The notes: generated by a model from the sequence alone, not told the origin. A stretch of DNA of 40,707 bases from an uncultured Clostridia bacterium (GCA_944377425.1 CALWEX010000102.1:1-40707); one strand, 5' to 3'; positions 16,214 to 24,453 are shown, counted from the first letter of the stretch. Numbers and translations: made by a program.

Positions 16214-16792
16214 TCAGATTTCAATTTTAGCGCCTAATAATTTAGCAAACTCGCGGCAGATTGCTGTATCAGCTGGCCAAGCAGGAGCTGTAACAAGGTT
16301 CTTATCAACAACAGCCTGGTCAACAGGAACTTCTACATATTCGCCGCCTGCAAGTGTAACATCAGGTCCTACTGCTGGATAAGCAGTTGCTTTATAGCCT
16401 TTAAGCACACCAGCTGCTGTAAGTATCTGTGGGCCATGGCATATAGCCGCAACAGGTTTATTGTCTGCAAAGAATTCTTTAACTATTTCAATTACTCTTG
16501 GGTTAAGTCTTATGTACTCTGGAGCACGTCCGCCTGTAATAAAAAGACCAACATAGTCTGATGTTTTAACAGCATCAAAATCAGCTGTAAGAGCAAAATT
16601 ATGACCTGTAAGTTCAGTATATGTCTGTTTTCCTAAAAAGTCGTGAACAGCAGTAGCTACAGTATCTCCTGCTTTTTTGTCAGGGCATACGGCATTTACC
16701 TGATAACCCAACATTGAGAGAGCCTGAAATGGAACCATTGTTTCATAATCCTCGGTATAATCACCGCAAAGCATTAAAATTTTCTTAACCAT
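16214..16792 (-). CDS. DJ-1/PfpI family protein
   Basis: A 192-residue class I glutamine-amidotransferase-fold protein. Seen: the N-terminal [14 protein letters not shown] with the conserved acidic residue, the nucleophile elbow AICHGPQ (catalytic Cys followed by His), and the late block [16 protein letters not shown]. Members include protein deglycase/chaperone-like enzymes, glyoxalase III and isonitrile hydratase-like proteins; the exact activity is not decided by sequence. The ATG has GGAGGAG close upstream. A TATAAT at 16810-16815 with a poor -35 box could be the promoter. Monocistronic between terminators. Confidence 0.9.
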   Translation of the reverse strand: MVKKILMLCGDYTEDYETMVPFQALSMLGYQVNAVCPDKKAGDTVATAVHDFLGKQTYTELTGHNFALTADFDAVKTSDYVGLFITGGRAPEYIRLNPRVIEIVKEFFADNKPVAAICHGPQILTAAGVLKGYKATAYPAVGPDVTLAGGEYVEVPVDQAVVDKNLVTAPAWPADTAICREFAKLLGAKIEI

Positions 16793-16906
16793 AATAAACT
16801 CCTCCTCACATTATATCAGCTGATTATTAAGGCAATAAAAACCAATTCAGCCGTTAATTTATTTTAACACATTTGGAGGCAGTATTTCAATTAAATTACC
16901 AAAAAA

Positions 16907-17491
16907 TCAAAACATACTGTCTATTATTTTTTCAGACAGACGCTTTTCAAGGTTAGAAAAAATAGAAAATCCCAAAACATATAATATAGCTATAAATTCG
17001 CTTTGTTTTTTTATTATTTCGCTTACTTCTATTTTATTAAAAAAATTCTCGTCAAAAGACTGCTTTTTACCAATAAGCTCATAGGCTTCTTTCTGCATAA
17101 GTACAAAACTGCTGTAAAGCTCAGAAAGAATACTGCTGTTTGGGTCCTCATTTAATGCTTTTGTAACAGGCGCTATAAGCCGGCCTATATCATTAATAGA
17201 AAGCATGTTTTTAAGGTGATAAATTATAATAAGCATCATTACATGGTTTTTTGTATATTTCTTTTTAACTGGCGGCGGAAAAAGTCTTGCTTTAGCATAG
17301 TTATTAATCATTGTTTTAGTAAGTATTTTGTCCTTCTCGTTTCTTTTGTACCCGCTCAGCTTTGTCTCCATAAAAGTTGTAACTTGGTCCATATAAAGGT
17401 CAATATTAGGTATATCACTAAGCTCTATAATAGAGCGTTGGTCTTTTTGTCTGAATTCGTTAAAATCTATTTCCAAATTAATCAACTCCAT
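16907..17491 (-). CDS. DUF1836 family putative transcriptional regulator
   Basis: A 194-residue DUF1836 protein. Seen: DIPNIDLYMDQVTTFME, then LTKTMINNYAKARLFPPPVKKKYTKNHV, which has the look of a MerR-like winged HTH, followed by helical segments. Members are thought to bind DNA. The ATG at 17491 has no evident ribosome binding site; a TTG at 17476 has GGAG nine bases upstream, so the true start may be there (189 residues). It is divergent from the TauE/SafE gene, and a perfect 14-base palindrome lies between them, so it may control both, which is inference. Confidence 0.85.
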   Translation of the reverse strand: MELINLEIDFNEFRQKDQRSIIELSDIPNIDLYMDQVTTFMETKLSGYKRNEKDKILTKTMINNYAKARLFPPPVKKKYTKNHVMMLIIIYHLKNMLSINDIGRLIAPVTKALNEDPNSSILSELYSSFVLMQKEAYELIGKKQSFDENFFNKIEVSEIIKKQSEFIAILYVLGFSIFSNLEKRLSEKIIDSMF

Positions 17492-17602
17492 TGATTATTA
17501 AGATTGAATTTATAACATTATATAGTAATTATAACTATGTTTCAAGTACATTTATATATTAAAATGTAATTTTTATGTTTTTAATCTCGTATTTAAAATC
17601 TG

Positions 17603-17631
17603 TTGATTATAATCAAAATTTAATGTATAAT
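17603..17631 (+). promoter_or_regulatory. Promoter of the TauE/SafE gene with a palindrome over the -35 box
   Basis: TTGATT (17603-17608), 17-base spacer, TATAAT (17626-17631). TTGATTATAATCAA at 17603-17616 is a perfect palindrome covering the -35 box, so a repressor site is likely. Confidence 0.7.
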
Positions 17632-17669
17632 GCCAAAGCCAATACATTTTTTCATCGGAGGAAATTCAA

Positions 17670-18428
17670 ATGAACGAAACTTTTAACATTTTATTAGTTG
17701 TGTGCCCTCTTGTTTTTGTAGCAGGCTTTATAGACTCTGCCGCCGGCGGAGGCGGACTTATATCCCTTCCGGCTTATATGGCAGCAGGCATACCGCCACA
17801 TATAGCAACAGGAACAAATAAATGCTCATCTATGTTCGGTACTATGTTTTCGGCTTGGACTTTTTTCAAAAGTGGAAAAATACATATTAAAGCTGCTCTT
17901 GTTTCTGCTGCTGCTGCCCTTTTGGGTTCATGGATAGGCGCTATGCTTAATATGATAGCCTCGGATAATGCTTTAAGGTTTATACTTATGATTACACTGC
18001 CTGTAGTTGCTTTATTTATTATATTTAAAAAAGATTTTGGCAGTGTAGACAGAACAGACAGCATTTCCCAAAAACGCTTAATTATATCATGCATAATAAT
18101 AGGCCTTGTTCTTGGCTGTTATGATGGATTTTTTGGTCCAGGAACAGGCACATTCCTTATTTTATGCTTTACAATATTCAGTGGATTTGACCTTTTGACT
18201 GCTTCAGGAAACGCAAAAGTAGTTAATCTAGCTTCAAATATAGCCGCATTTGTTACATTTGCTATAAGCGGCCAAATTCTGTGGCACATAGGCCTTCCGG
18301 CGGCTATTTTTGGTATAGCAGGCAATATTTTAGGCTCTAAAATGGCTATAAAAAAAGGCTCACGCTTTATACGTCCTATGTTTATAATAATACTTGTTAT
18401 TTTGTTTATAAAAGTATTTATAATGTAA
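17670..18428 (+). CDS. TauE/SafE (TSUP) family membrane exporter/permease
   Basis: A 252-residue, about eight-segment membrane protein of the sulfite exporter TauE/SafE family. Seen: the first signature AGFIDSAAGGGGLISLPAYM and the second-half mirror GCYDGFFGPGTGTFLIL, both family hallmarks of its inverted repeat. Members move sulfite, sulfoacetate, or other organic or inorganic anions. The ATG has GGAGG eight bases upstream. It is monocistronic with its own promoter and a bidirectional terminator. The substrate cannot be told from context. Confidence 0.92.
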   Translation: MNETFNILLVVCPLVFVAGFIDSAAGGGGLISLPAYMAAGIPPHIATGTNKCSSMFGTMFSAWTFFKSGKIHIKAALVSAAAALLGSWIGAMLNMIASDNALRFILMITLPVVALFIIFKKDFGSVDRTDSISQKRLIISCIIIGLVLGCYDGFFGPGTGTFLILCFTIFSGFDLLTASGNAKVVNLASNIAAFVTFAISGQILWHIGLPAAIFGIAGNILGSKMAIKKGSRFIRPMFIIILVILFIKVFIM

Positions 18429-18466
18429 GTACCACATATTCAGCTAATAAAATTTAATATTAACAT

Positions 18467-18501
18467 AAAAAGCAGGCACAAAAATTATGTGTCTGCTTTT
18501 T
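18467..18501. terminator. Bidirectional terminator
   Basis: AAAAGCAGGCACA and TGTGTCTGCTTTT form a stem with T-runs on both strands, between the TauE gene and the symporter gene. Confidence 0.85.
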
Positions 18502-18530
18502 ACATTGAATAATATGCAAATTATAAAAAT

Positions 18531-19942
18531 TTAACCTTCTAAAAATTCCGTTTTCTCTTTATCAGGTGCTTTTGTTAAAAGCGAAACTACAACTAAAATT
18601 ATAAAACCGCATGAGCAGGCCATTATGTTTGATGGAATACCCAATATTCCTGGTGCCTTGCCTGCAAGGAATAATTCAGAAAAAATACCAATAGCAACCG
18701 TTGATGCAATAGCTGCAAATGCGCCTTGTGCATTAATTCTTTTACAATAAAGGCCAATAATAAGCGGAAAGAACACAGCCGTTGAATAAAACAAACCGCT
18801 AAGGTACATTAATGATATTATATTTTCGGAAAAAATACTTATAATTCCAGCTAAAACAGAAACCACAACTGTTGTAATTTTAATAACTTTAAGCTCATTT
18901 ACCTTTTGAACTCTTTTATTTTTAAAAGGAATATATAAATCGTTTACAAAAAGTGTAGAAGCTGAAAGCAAAATTGAGTCTGCCGTTGACATTGAAGCTG
19001 CAAAGAGTCCTCCAAGTATAACACCTCTTATTCCGGCAGGCATATAATTCTTAATAAGCATAGCATAACCCATATTTGCGTCGCTTAAACCAGGTATCAA
19101 AGCAGCAATGCACACACCAATAATAGCTATAAGCAATCCATAAAAAATATAGCAGACACCTGTAAATATAAACGAAAACCTTGCTGTGCTCTTGTCTTTT
19201 GATGCCAAAAGCCTTTGGATATAGTGCTGGTTTGTTGCATATACAAAAGAGCTGAAAAGACACCATGAAACAATAGTAGCTAAACCCACTTGATTAAAAG
19301 TAAAAAATTCAGGCGGAAGGATACTCTGCATATTAGAAAAACCACCGGCTGAATAAACAGCAATAGGAGCTGCAACCAAAGCCGAAATTACAACAACTAC
19401 AAATTGCAGCATATCTGTGTTAACAACCGCAATTAATCCACCGCCAACGGTATAAAGCATAACAAAAACAATAGTTAAAATAATAGATAAAATTTTAGGA
19501 ATGCCTAATATACCATGTAAGGCAGTAGCACCTACAAGAAACTGTGTTGAAATTTGTAATGATGTTTCAATTAAATGCAAAATAGTCGAAAATGTCCTTG
19601 TTTTTTTGTCGTATCTTCTTTCAAAAAACTCTGTTATAGTAACCATTCCAGGAAGTTTAATTCTTCCTGCAAAAAATACACCCAGCATAACAAGAGCTGG
19701 AACAGCAGACCAACTCCACCATGCACCTGAAAGACCAACACCATAACAGAAAGCCATTGTGCCTATAAGACTGCTTCCGCCAAATTCCGTTGCCGCCATG
19801 CTGAAACCGGCTTGGATTTTACCTAAACGCGAACCAGCCAAAGTAAAGTCGTCAATATTTTTTACATTTTAGACGAACGGTAGCCTACATAAGCAGTAAG
19901 GCCGAATACCAATATAATTACCAATACATCCAGCAATGACAT
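18531..19942 (-). pseudogene. Sodium:solute symporter (SSS family), split by a single-base frameshift
   Basis: Two frames together make one SSS transporter of about 470 residues. Frame 1 starts at the ATG at 19942 (GGAG seven bases upstream), encodes the first membrane helix (MSLLDVLVIILVFGLTAYVG) and stops at 19862-19864. Frame 2 continues at once with VKNIDDFTLAGSRLGK, the expected sequence after helix 1, and runs to 18531. Adding one A to the AAAA run read at 19867-19870 restores SSKNVKNIDDF. Seen further on: GGSSLIGTM, YTVGGGLIAVVNTD and the sodium-site block SMSTADSILLSAS. Without helix 1 the transporter would not insert properly. It is the last gene of the PLP lyase-MFS-SSS operon. The break could be real decay or a homopolymer sequencing error; there is no convincing slippery heptamer. 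Confidence 0.88.
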
Positions 19943-19960
19943 ATTATCTCTCCCATGTAT

Positions 19961-19990
19961 AGTATCCTCCTATATTAACAGGAGGATACT
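19961..19990 (-). repeat. Perfect 11-bp hairpin in the MFS-SSS gap
   Basis: AGTATCCTCCT (19961-19971) and AGGAGGATACT (19980-19990) form a perfect stem with an 8-base loop. No T-run follows on the minus strand, so it is not an ordinary terminator. One arm holds an AGGAGG motif. It could protect the upstream mRNA end or tune symporter translation. Confidence 0.7.
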
Positions 19991-20002
19991 TTAAAATCAA
20001 TA

Positions 20003-21262
20003 TTACGCGTTTTCTGAAGAACTTTTTATTCTTTTTATCATTCTGCTTAAAGCAATGCTTAAAATAATACCAACAATACCAACTGCTGCAGAAAGTATAA
20101 ATATTCTTTGGTATCCTGCCATGCCATAATTTTCTATCCAGCTTCCGGCTATATCGTAATAAAATGTGCCTGGTACATAACCTATTACTGAAATAAGTCC
20201 GGCAGCAGCGCCTGTGTACTTAAGCGGAATTTTACTTTCTGAAATCTGGGCAAAACCTATACCAGTCATACCAAAAAGAACAAAAGCTAAAACAAGCATT
20301 AATACTACAACAAGCATTGTGTTTTTAGTATCTACAGGTGTAACCATCATTCCAATTACACAAACTATAGCCACTATAAATCCAATAACCATCATAAAAA
20401 TTGTAGAGCCTTTTTTGTCTGATAAAGCACCGAATACCGGGCCAGCAAATATTTTAGTTCCTGTTTGTCTGATAATAGAAACAGTACCAACCAAAGCGGC
20501 TGTCATCATAAAACCAGACTCAAGGTAAGGACTGATATAAGAAAGAGAAGCCCTCATTAAATAGAAACAACATACTATACCGCCAACAAGCCAAACCTGA
20601 GGAAGTTTTAAAACTCCAAGGTAATCTTTAAGAGTATATTTCTCATCCTCACTGTCACTTATCTTTACATCTTTTAATACCAAATAACTTACAACACCAA
20701 TTACCATAGTAAGAATAGACTGGAAAATAAGAACATATCTAAGACCTAATGCTTCTACTGAAACCATACCAAATATAGCAAGGCCTATAAAGCTTATAAT
20801 CATTCCGGATACGCCCTCAAGTCCGTTTTCAACACCAAATATTTTTCCCTGAATTTCATCTGAACCCAAAGAACGTATAACTTTAATCTGTGTTGCCCAG
20901 AAAGTTAAAATTGTAGTTACTCCCCATGCCATAAATATAAGCTGAATACCTAAATAGCTTGTGTATGCAGCAAGGCATAAACCTAAAATACCTGAAGCTA
21001 TGTAAGAAAAACAAAGCAGTTTTCTAGCGTCAAACTTATCTGCAAGCCATCCGCCTGGGAAATACATCAAAAAGCATATTTTGCCGTAAAGTCCGTTTTC
21101 TGTTCCAAACTGTTCATGTGTAAGACCTAATGATGTTCTCATTGGCTCGTAAAAAACAGATTTCATAGTTGGAAGTCCAAACATTGCGTATGTACCAAAT
21201 GCCAAAAGCGTAACAGCTATAAGCCATCTGTATTTTTCATATAAACTAACCTTCGTTCCCAT
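20003..21262 (-). CDS. MFS transporter
   Basis: A 419-residue, twelve-helix major facilitator protein. Seen: the inter-helix 2-3 loop GGWLADKFDARKLL (the MFS D-R/K motif), a long central loop near VLKDVKISDSEDEKYTLKD and a second-half FGALSDKKGS. It resembles the organic-anion/sugar-phosphate side of MFS, but the substrate is not decided. The ATG has GGGAG seven bases upstream. It is 18 bases after the PLP-lyase stop, so it is co-transcribed, and is followed by the hairpin and the broken SSS gene. Import of the lyase substrate or export of its product is inferred from position. Confidence 0.9.
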   Translation of the reverse strand: MGTKVSLYEKYRWLIAVTLLAFGTYAMFGLPTMKSVFYEPMRTSLGLTHEQFGTENGLYGKICFLMYFPGGWLADKFDARKLLCFSYIASGILGLCLAAYTSYLGIQLIFMAWGVTTILTFWATQIKVIRSLGSDEIQGKIFGVENGLEGVSGMIISFIGLAIFGMVSVEALGLRYVLIFQSILTMVIGVVSYLVLKDVKISDSEDEKYTLKDYLGVLKLPQVWLVGGIVCCFYLMRASLSYISPYLESGFMMTAALVGTVSIIRQTGTKIFAGPVFGALSDKKGSTIFMMVIGFIVAIVCVIGMMVTPVDTKNTMLVVVLMLVLAFVLFGMTGIGFAQISESKIPLKYTGAAAGLISVIGYVPGTFYYDIAGSWIENYGMAGYQRIFILSAAVGIVGIILSIALSRMIKRIKSSSENA

Positions 21263-21280
21263 AACTCTACTCCCTTTTTA

Positions 21281-22438
21281 TCATAAATTATCAAACGCTT
21301 GTTTTAAATCATTAATTAAATCATTTTCATTTTCAAGTCCTACAGCAATTCTGAGCATACTGCTGTTTTCAACCTGTATAAGTGTATGGCCTTCCCCAAG
21401 GCTTGTAGCTATTGTAAAAAGTTTAAGACTGTTGCAAAGCTTATAATCCGCCTGTCTTATAGTCATACCGTTTATTCCGTCTTTAAGCCAGAAAGATACT
21501 ATTCCGCCACCCATTGAGTTCATCTGTTTTTCACAAATAGCATGTTGAGGATGTGATTTTAAAGCAGGATAAATAACTCTTTCAACCTCTGGTCTTGTTT
21601 CCAAATAAGACGCTATTGCAAGAGCATTTGCACAATGCTTTTTAACTCTCATATCAAGTGTCTGCATACCTCTCATAATAAGCCATGCGTTAAAAGGTGA
21701 TAAAGCCGCTCCTGTAAAGCAAGGCATGCCTGGATATTTAATTTTTTCAATAAGCTTTTTGCTTCCTATTGCAGCACCGCCTAAAGCATCACCATGTCCG
21801 TTTATATATTTTGTAAGGGAATGTACAACAATATCTGCTCCCCATTTAAGTGGATTCTGCACAGGCGGTGGTGCAAATGTGCTGTCAACTATAAATATGC
21901 AATCGTTGGATTTTGCAATTTTTGAAATTGCCTCTATGTCAACTACCCCTAATGTTGGGTTTGCTGGTGTTTCTATAAATATAACTGATGTATTATTTTT
22001 AATTTTCTGTGTTACATCTTCAATATCTCTAAAATCAGCAAAGCTTACTTCTATTCCCATTTTGTCTATAAGCTCTCTCATAAATATGTCGCTGTGGAAA
22101 AAAAGACCTTCGGAGCAGAGAAGATGCTCACCTTTATTTAAAAGTGTAAGGAGTGTAGAACAAACAGCACCCATACCTGAAGCCATGGCAACTGCCGCCT
22201 CGCCGCCTTCAATAGCAGCAAGCTTTTCTTCAAGGGCTATAACTGTAGGATTGCCCTCTCTTGTATATAAATATCCAAGTTTATCCCATGCCGAGTCCAT
22301 TTCCTCAACAGCGTTAAAACCAAATGTAGCTGTTTGATATATAGGACTTGCCATAGAATGTGTAACAGGGTCAAATGTATGTCCTACATGAATAAGCTTT
22401 GTATCAAAACTTAAATTTTCATCTGATAATTTTGACAT
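21281..22438 (-). CDS. Divergent PLP-dependent enzyme of the cystathionine gamma-synthase/methionine gamma-lyase family
   Basis: 385 residues of the Cys/Met metabolism PLP family (fold type I). Seen: the phosphate-binding YTREGNPTVIALEE and SGMGA, DSTFAPP with the cofactor Asp, the Schiff-base Lys in HSLTKYINGHGD, SLGEGHTLIQ, and the substrate-carboxylate Arg in MLRIAVGLE. Oddities: the catalytic Tyr loop (usually DLYGGT, or LYGCT in methionine gamma-lyase) reads GLFFHSD, so Tyr appears replaced by Phe. The usual HPASMTH...GI stretch before LIRLSVG is also missing, about 20 residues. A methionine gamma-lyase or cystathionine synthase label is therefore unsafe. First gene of a lyase-MFS-SSS operon under a MerR-type promoter. 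Confidence 0.9.
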   Translation of the reverse strand: MSKLSDENLSFDTKLIHVGHTFDPVTHSMASPIYQTATFGFNAVEEMDSAWDKLGYLYTREGNPTVIALEEKLAAIEGGEAAVAMASGMGAVCSTLLTLLNKGEHLLCSEGLFFHSDIFMRELIDKMGIEVSFADFRDIEDVTQKIKNNTSVIFIETPANPTLGVVDIEAISKIAKSNDCIFIVDSTFAPPPVQNPLKWGADIVVHSLTKYINGHGDALGGAAIGSKKLIEKIKYPGMPCFTGAALSPFNAWLIMRGMQTLDMRVKKHCANALAIASYLETRPEVERVIYPALKSHPQHAICEKQMNSMGGGIVSFWLKDGINGMTIRQADYKLCNSLKLFTIATSLGEGHTLIQVENSSMLRIAVGLENENDLINDLKQAFDNL

Positions 22439-22481
22439 TAAACATGTCCTCCTTTATAATAGAATAATGCCTTTAATAAAT

Positions 22482-22497
22482 AGTATTCCGGAATACT
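22482..22497. repeat. Perfect 16-base palindrome in the lyase leader
   Basis: AGTATTCCGGAATACT is a perfect palindrome lying downstream of the lyase promoter, roughly +12 to +27. It may be a second protein-binding site. Confidence 0.6.
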
Positions 22498-22515
22498 TCT
22501 TATCTTTTGATAAAA

Positions 22516-22546
22516 AGTATAAACTATACCCTTGGGGACTGGTCAA
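22516..22546 (-). promoter_or_regulatory. MerR-type promoter of the lyase operon, 19-bp spacer
   Basis: Minus strand TTGACC (22541-22546) and TATACT (22516-22521) are 19 bases apart, the overlong spacer typical of MerR-activated promoters. The spacer holds a dyad-like TCCCCAAGGG. The MerR gene is divergent, 75 bases to the right. Confidence 0.75.
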
Positions 22547-22568
22547 ATAAAAAGCTCAGTCTGTAAAC

Positions 22569-22597
22569 TTGGCTTTTAGGCAAATCTTTTGTATATA
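22569..22597 (+). promoter_or_regulatory. Promoter of the MerR-asparaginase unit
   Basis: TTGGCT (22569-22574), 17-base spacer, TATATA (22592-22597), about 24 bases before the ATG. Confidence 0.6.
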
Positions 22598-22620
22598 TTG
22601 CACAAAAGGAGAAATTTAGC

Positions 22621-23425
22621 ATGGAAGAAATATTTTCTATAGGAGAAACGGCAAAAATAAATAATGTGTCTATCAAAGCCTTACGTCACTACGACGAAAT
22701 CGGCCTTTTAAAACCAAAATACATAAACAAAGAAAACGGATACAGATACTATACATATGACCAATTTTCGTTTATAGATAAAATTAAAAGATACAAAAAC
22801 ATCGGTATGCCTTTATAAAGAGATGAAAGAGCTTTTTGAAAGCCATAACCTTAAATTAATAGAAGATTTTTTAAAACAGCAGATAGATAACCTAGAGGAA
22901 GAAAGATTAGAACTTGAGAGAAAACAGCAGGATGTTCAGTGGCTTTGCGATTTTTTTGAATATTCAAAATCTTTGGAAACTACAGAAGAAATTTATACAA
23001 AGCATTTTCCCGAAAGATATATGATAGCCACCCCCTGCTCCGAAACCGACTCTATGTATGAAATGGATATGGAATTAAGGCGCATAGTAACATCTGAGCC
23101 TTTCAACAATATACAGATTTTAAACCCTTATGGTTATATACTGGACTTTGAAAGTTTGCTGAACAATAAGTTTAAGCCTTTGTTTTCAACTGTTTCAATC
23201 CGCGATTTACCGGAAGAAAAATCCAAATATATTAAAACCATACCGGAAGGCGATTATATATGCTGTCGTGCCAAAATATTATTTGAAAATTTCAATGTTT
23301 CGTTTTTAAAAGATTACTGTAGCAAAAACAATATTAAAAAAGGCTTTGTTGTAGCCTGCGAATACCTTAAAAGCTTAAATGACCCTGTTCATTCGCCTTA
23401 TGAAATACAGATATTGGAAAAATAA
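22621..23425 (+). pseudogene. MerR family regulator split by a single-base frameshift
   Basis: Frame 1 (22621-22818) encodes a complete MerR DNA-binding domain: SIGETAKINNVSIKALRHYD, LLKPKYIN and YRYYTYDQF, then IGMPL and a TAA. Frame 2 (ATG 22823 to 23425) starts with MKELFESHNLKLIEDF and goes on through the coiled coil into a GyrI-like effector domain (EGDYICCRAKILFENF). Deleting the T at about 22816 in CCTTTATAAAGAG restores IGMPLKEMKELF, the usual MerR sequence at this point, and gives one 267-residue protein. Frame 2 has only a weak AAAGAG before its ATG, so a split regulator made by re-initiation four bases after the stop is possible but unproven. It faces the lyase operon with its 19-bp-spacer promoter. 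Confidence 0.88.
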
Positions 23426-23463
23426 TAGTTTATTTATAAGTAATTTTGAAAGGATTTATACCA

Positions 23464-24453
23464 ATGAATAAAATTCTGGTACTTCTTACCGGTGGAACTA
23501 TAGCCTGCGAAAAAACAAACTCCGGTCTTATTCCTTTAAATGGAGAAGAATATTTTAAAAATATACTTAAAGAGATTTCTAATGATGAGTTTGATGTAAA
23601 AGAACTAATGAGCATAGATAGTTCTGATATGGGCTGTGCACAATGGAACATAATAGGCGATGAAATCTGCAAAAATAAAGACTTATATACCGGCATTATT
23701 GTTTGTCATGGCACTGATACAATGGCATATACCGCTTCTGCCCTTTCTTTTATGCTTCAAAATATACATATTCCTGTTGTACTTACAGGTTCACAACGGC
23801 CTGCATGTGAAAAAGACAGTGACGGATACTCAAATATATCCCTTGCTATTAAAACTGCTAAAAGCGGTATAAACGGTGTATTTGTAGCGTTTTATGATAA
23901 AGTAATATCTGGTACTCATTGTGTCAAAACTCATACATTAAGTGATAATGCCTTTGAGAGTATAAATTACCCATACACAGCCATACTTAAAAACGACCGC
24001 CTTAAAATTAATTATAATTCTTTATTCAAATTCAACTCAGAATTTAAATATTCAAATATTTCAAACAGCCGTGTATTATTATTAAAACTAACTCCTGACA
24101 TGGATACAATGATATTTGAATACATAATAAAAAGCAAATTCGACGGTGTTATAATTGAAGGTTTTGGTCTTGGCGGAATGAGCTTTAAATTCAGCAATAC
24201 AGTTTTTGGCATTGAAAAATTAATTAAAAATAACATACCTGTTGTACTGTGCAGCCAGTGTTTATATGAAGAAAGCAACTTTAAAGTGTATGAAAGCGGA
24301 CTCCTTGCGTTAAATACAGGAGCTATAGAAAGCGGCATTATGACAACAGAAGCTGTATATGCAAAACTTAAATGGGTACTTACTAAAACACGTGATATGC
24401 AGACAATAAGAAAGTATTTTAAAACAAATTTTGTAGGAGAATTAGGCAATTAA
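23464..24453 (+). CDS. ansA: Type I L-asparaginase
   Basis: It hydrolyses L-asparagine to aspartate and ammonia in the cytoplasm. Seen: the first catalytic Thr in LLTGGTIACE near residue 12, the second triad block VCHGTDTMAYTASALSFML, VVLTGSQRPACEKDSDG and a late GAIESGIMTTEAVY. There is no signal peptide, which fits the cytosolic type. The ATG at 23464 follows AAAGGA; an in-frame TTG at 23446 would use that site as codons. At 329 residues it has normal length. It lies 38 bases after the broken MerR gene on the same strand and is probably co-transcribed. Amino-acid catabolism fits the PLP lyase nearby. Confidence 0.92.
   Translation: MNKILVLLTGGTIACEKTNSGLIPLNGEEYFKNILKEISNDEFDVKELMSIDSSDMGCAQWNIIGDEICKNKDLYTGIIVCHGTDTMAYTASALSFMLQNIHIPVVLTGSQRPACEKDSDGYSNISLAIKTAKSGINGVFVAFYDKVISGTHCVKTHTLSDNAFESINYPYTAILKNDRLKINYNSLFKFNSEFKYSNISNSRVLLLKLTPDMDTMIFEYIIKSKFDGVIIEGFGLGGMSFKFSNTVFGIEKLIKNNIPVVLCSQCLYEESNFKVYESGLLALNTGAIESGIMTTEAVYAKLKWVLTKTRDMQTIRKYFKTNFVGELGN

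Noticed and set aside
19862..19872. Programmed -1 frameshifting to make the full symporter
   Set aside because: The codons TCT AAA before the stop do not form an X-XXY-YYZ slippery heptamer, and I saw no clear downstream pseudoknot. An indel explains it more simply.
21726..22337. 203-codon open frame opposite the PLP enzyme
   Set aside because: Mirror frame of a strongly conserved enzyme, without a start site.
22810..22820. Programmed +1 frameshifting in the MerR gene (prfB style)
   Set aside because: TTA TAA A would need the P-site tRNA to slip from UUA to UAU, which pairs poorly, and no internal Shine-Dalgarno sits at the right distance.
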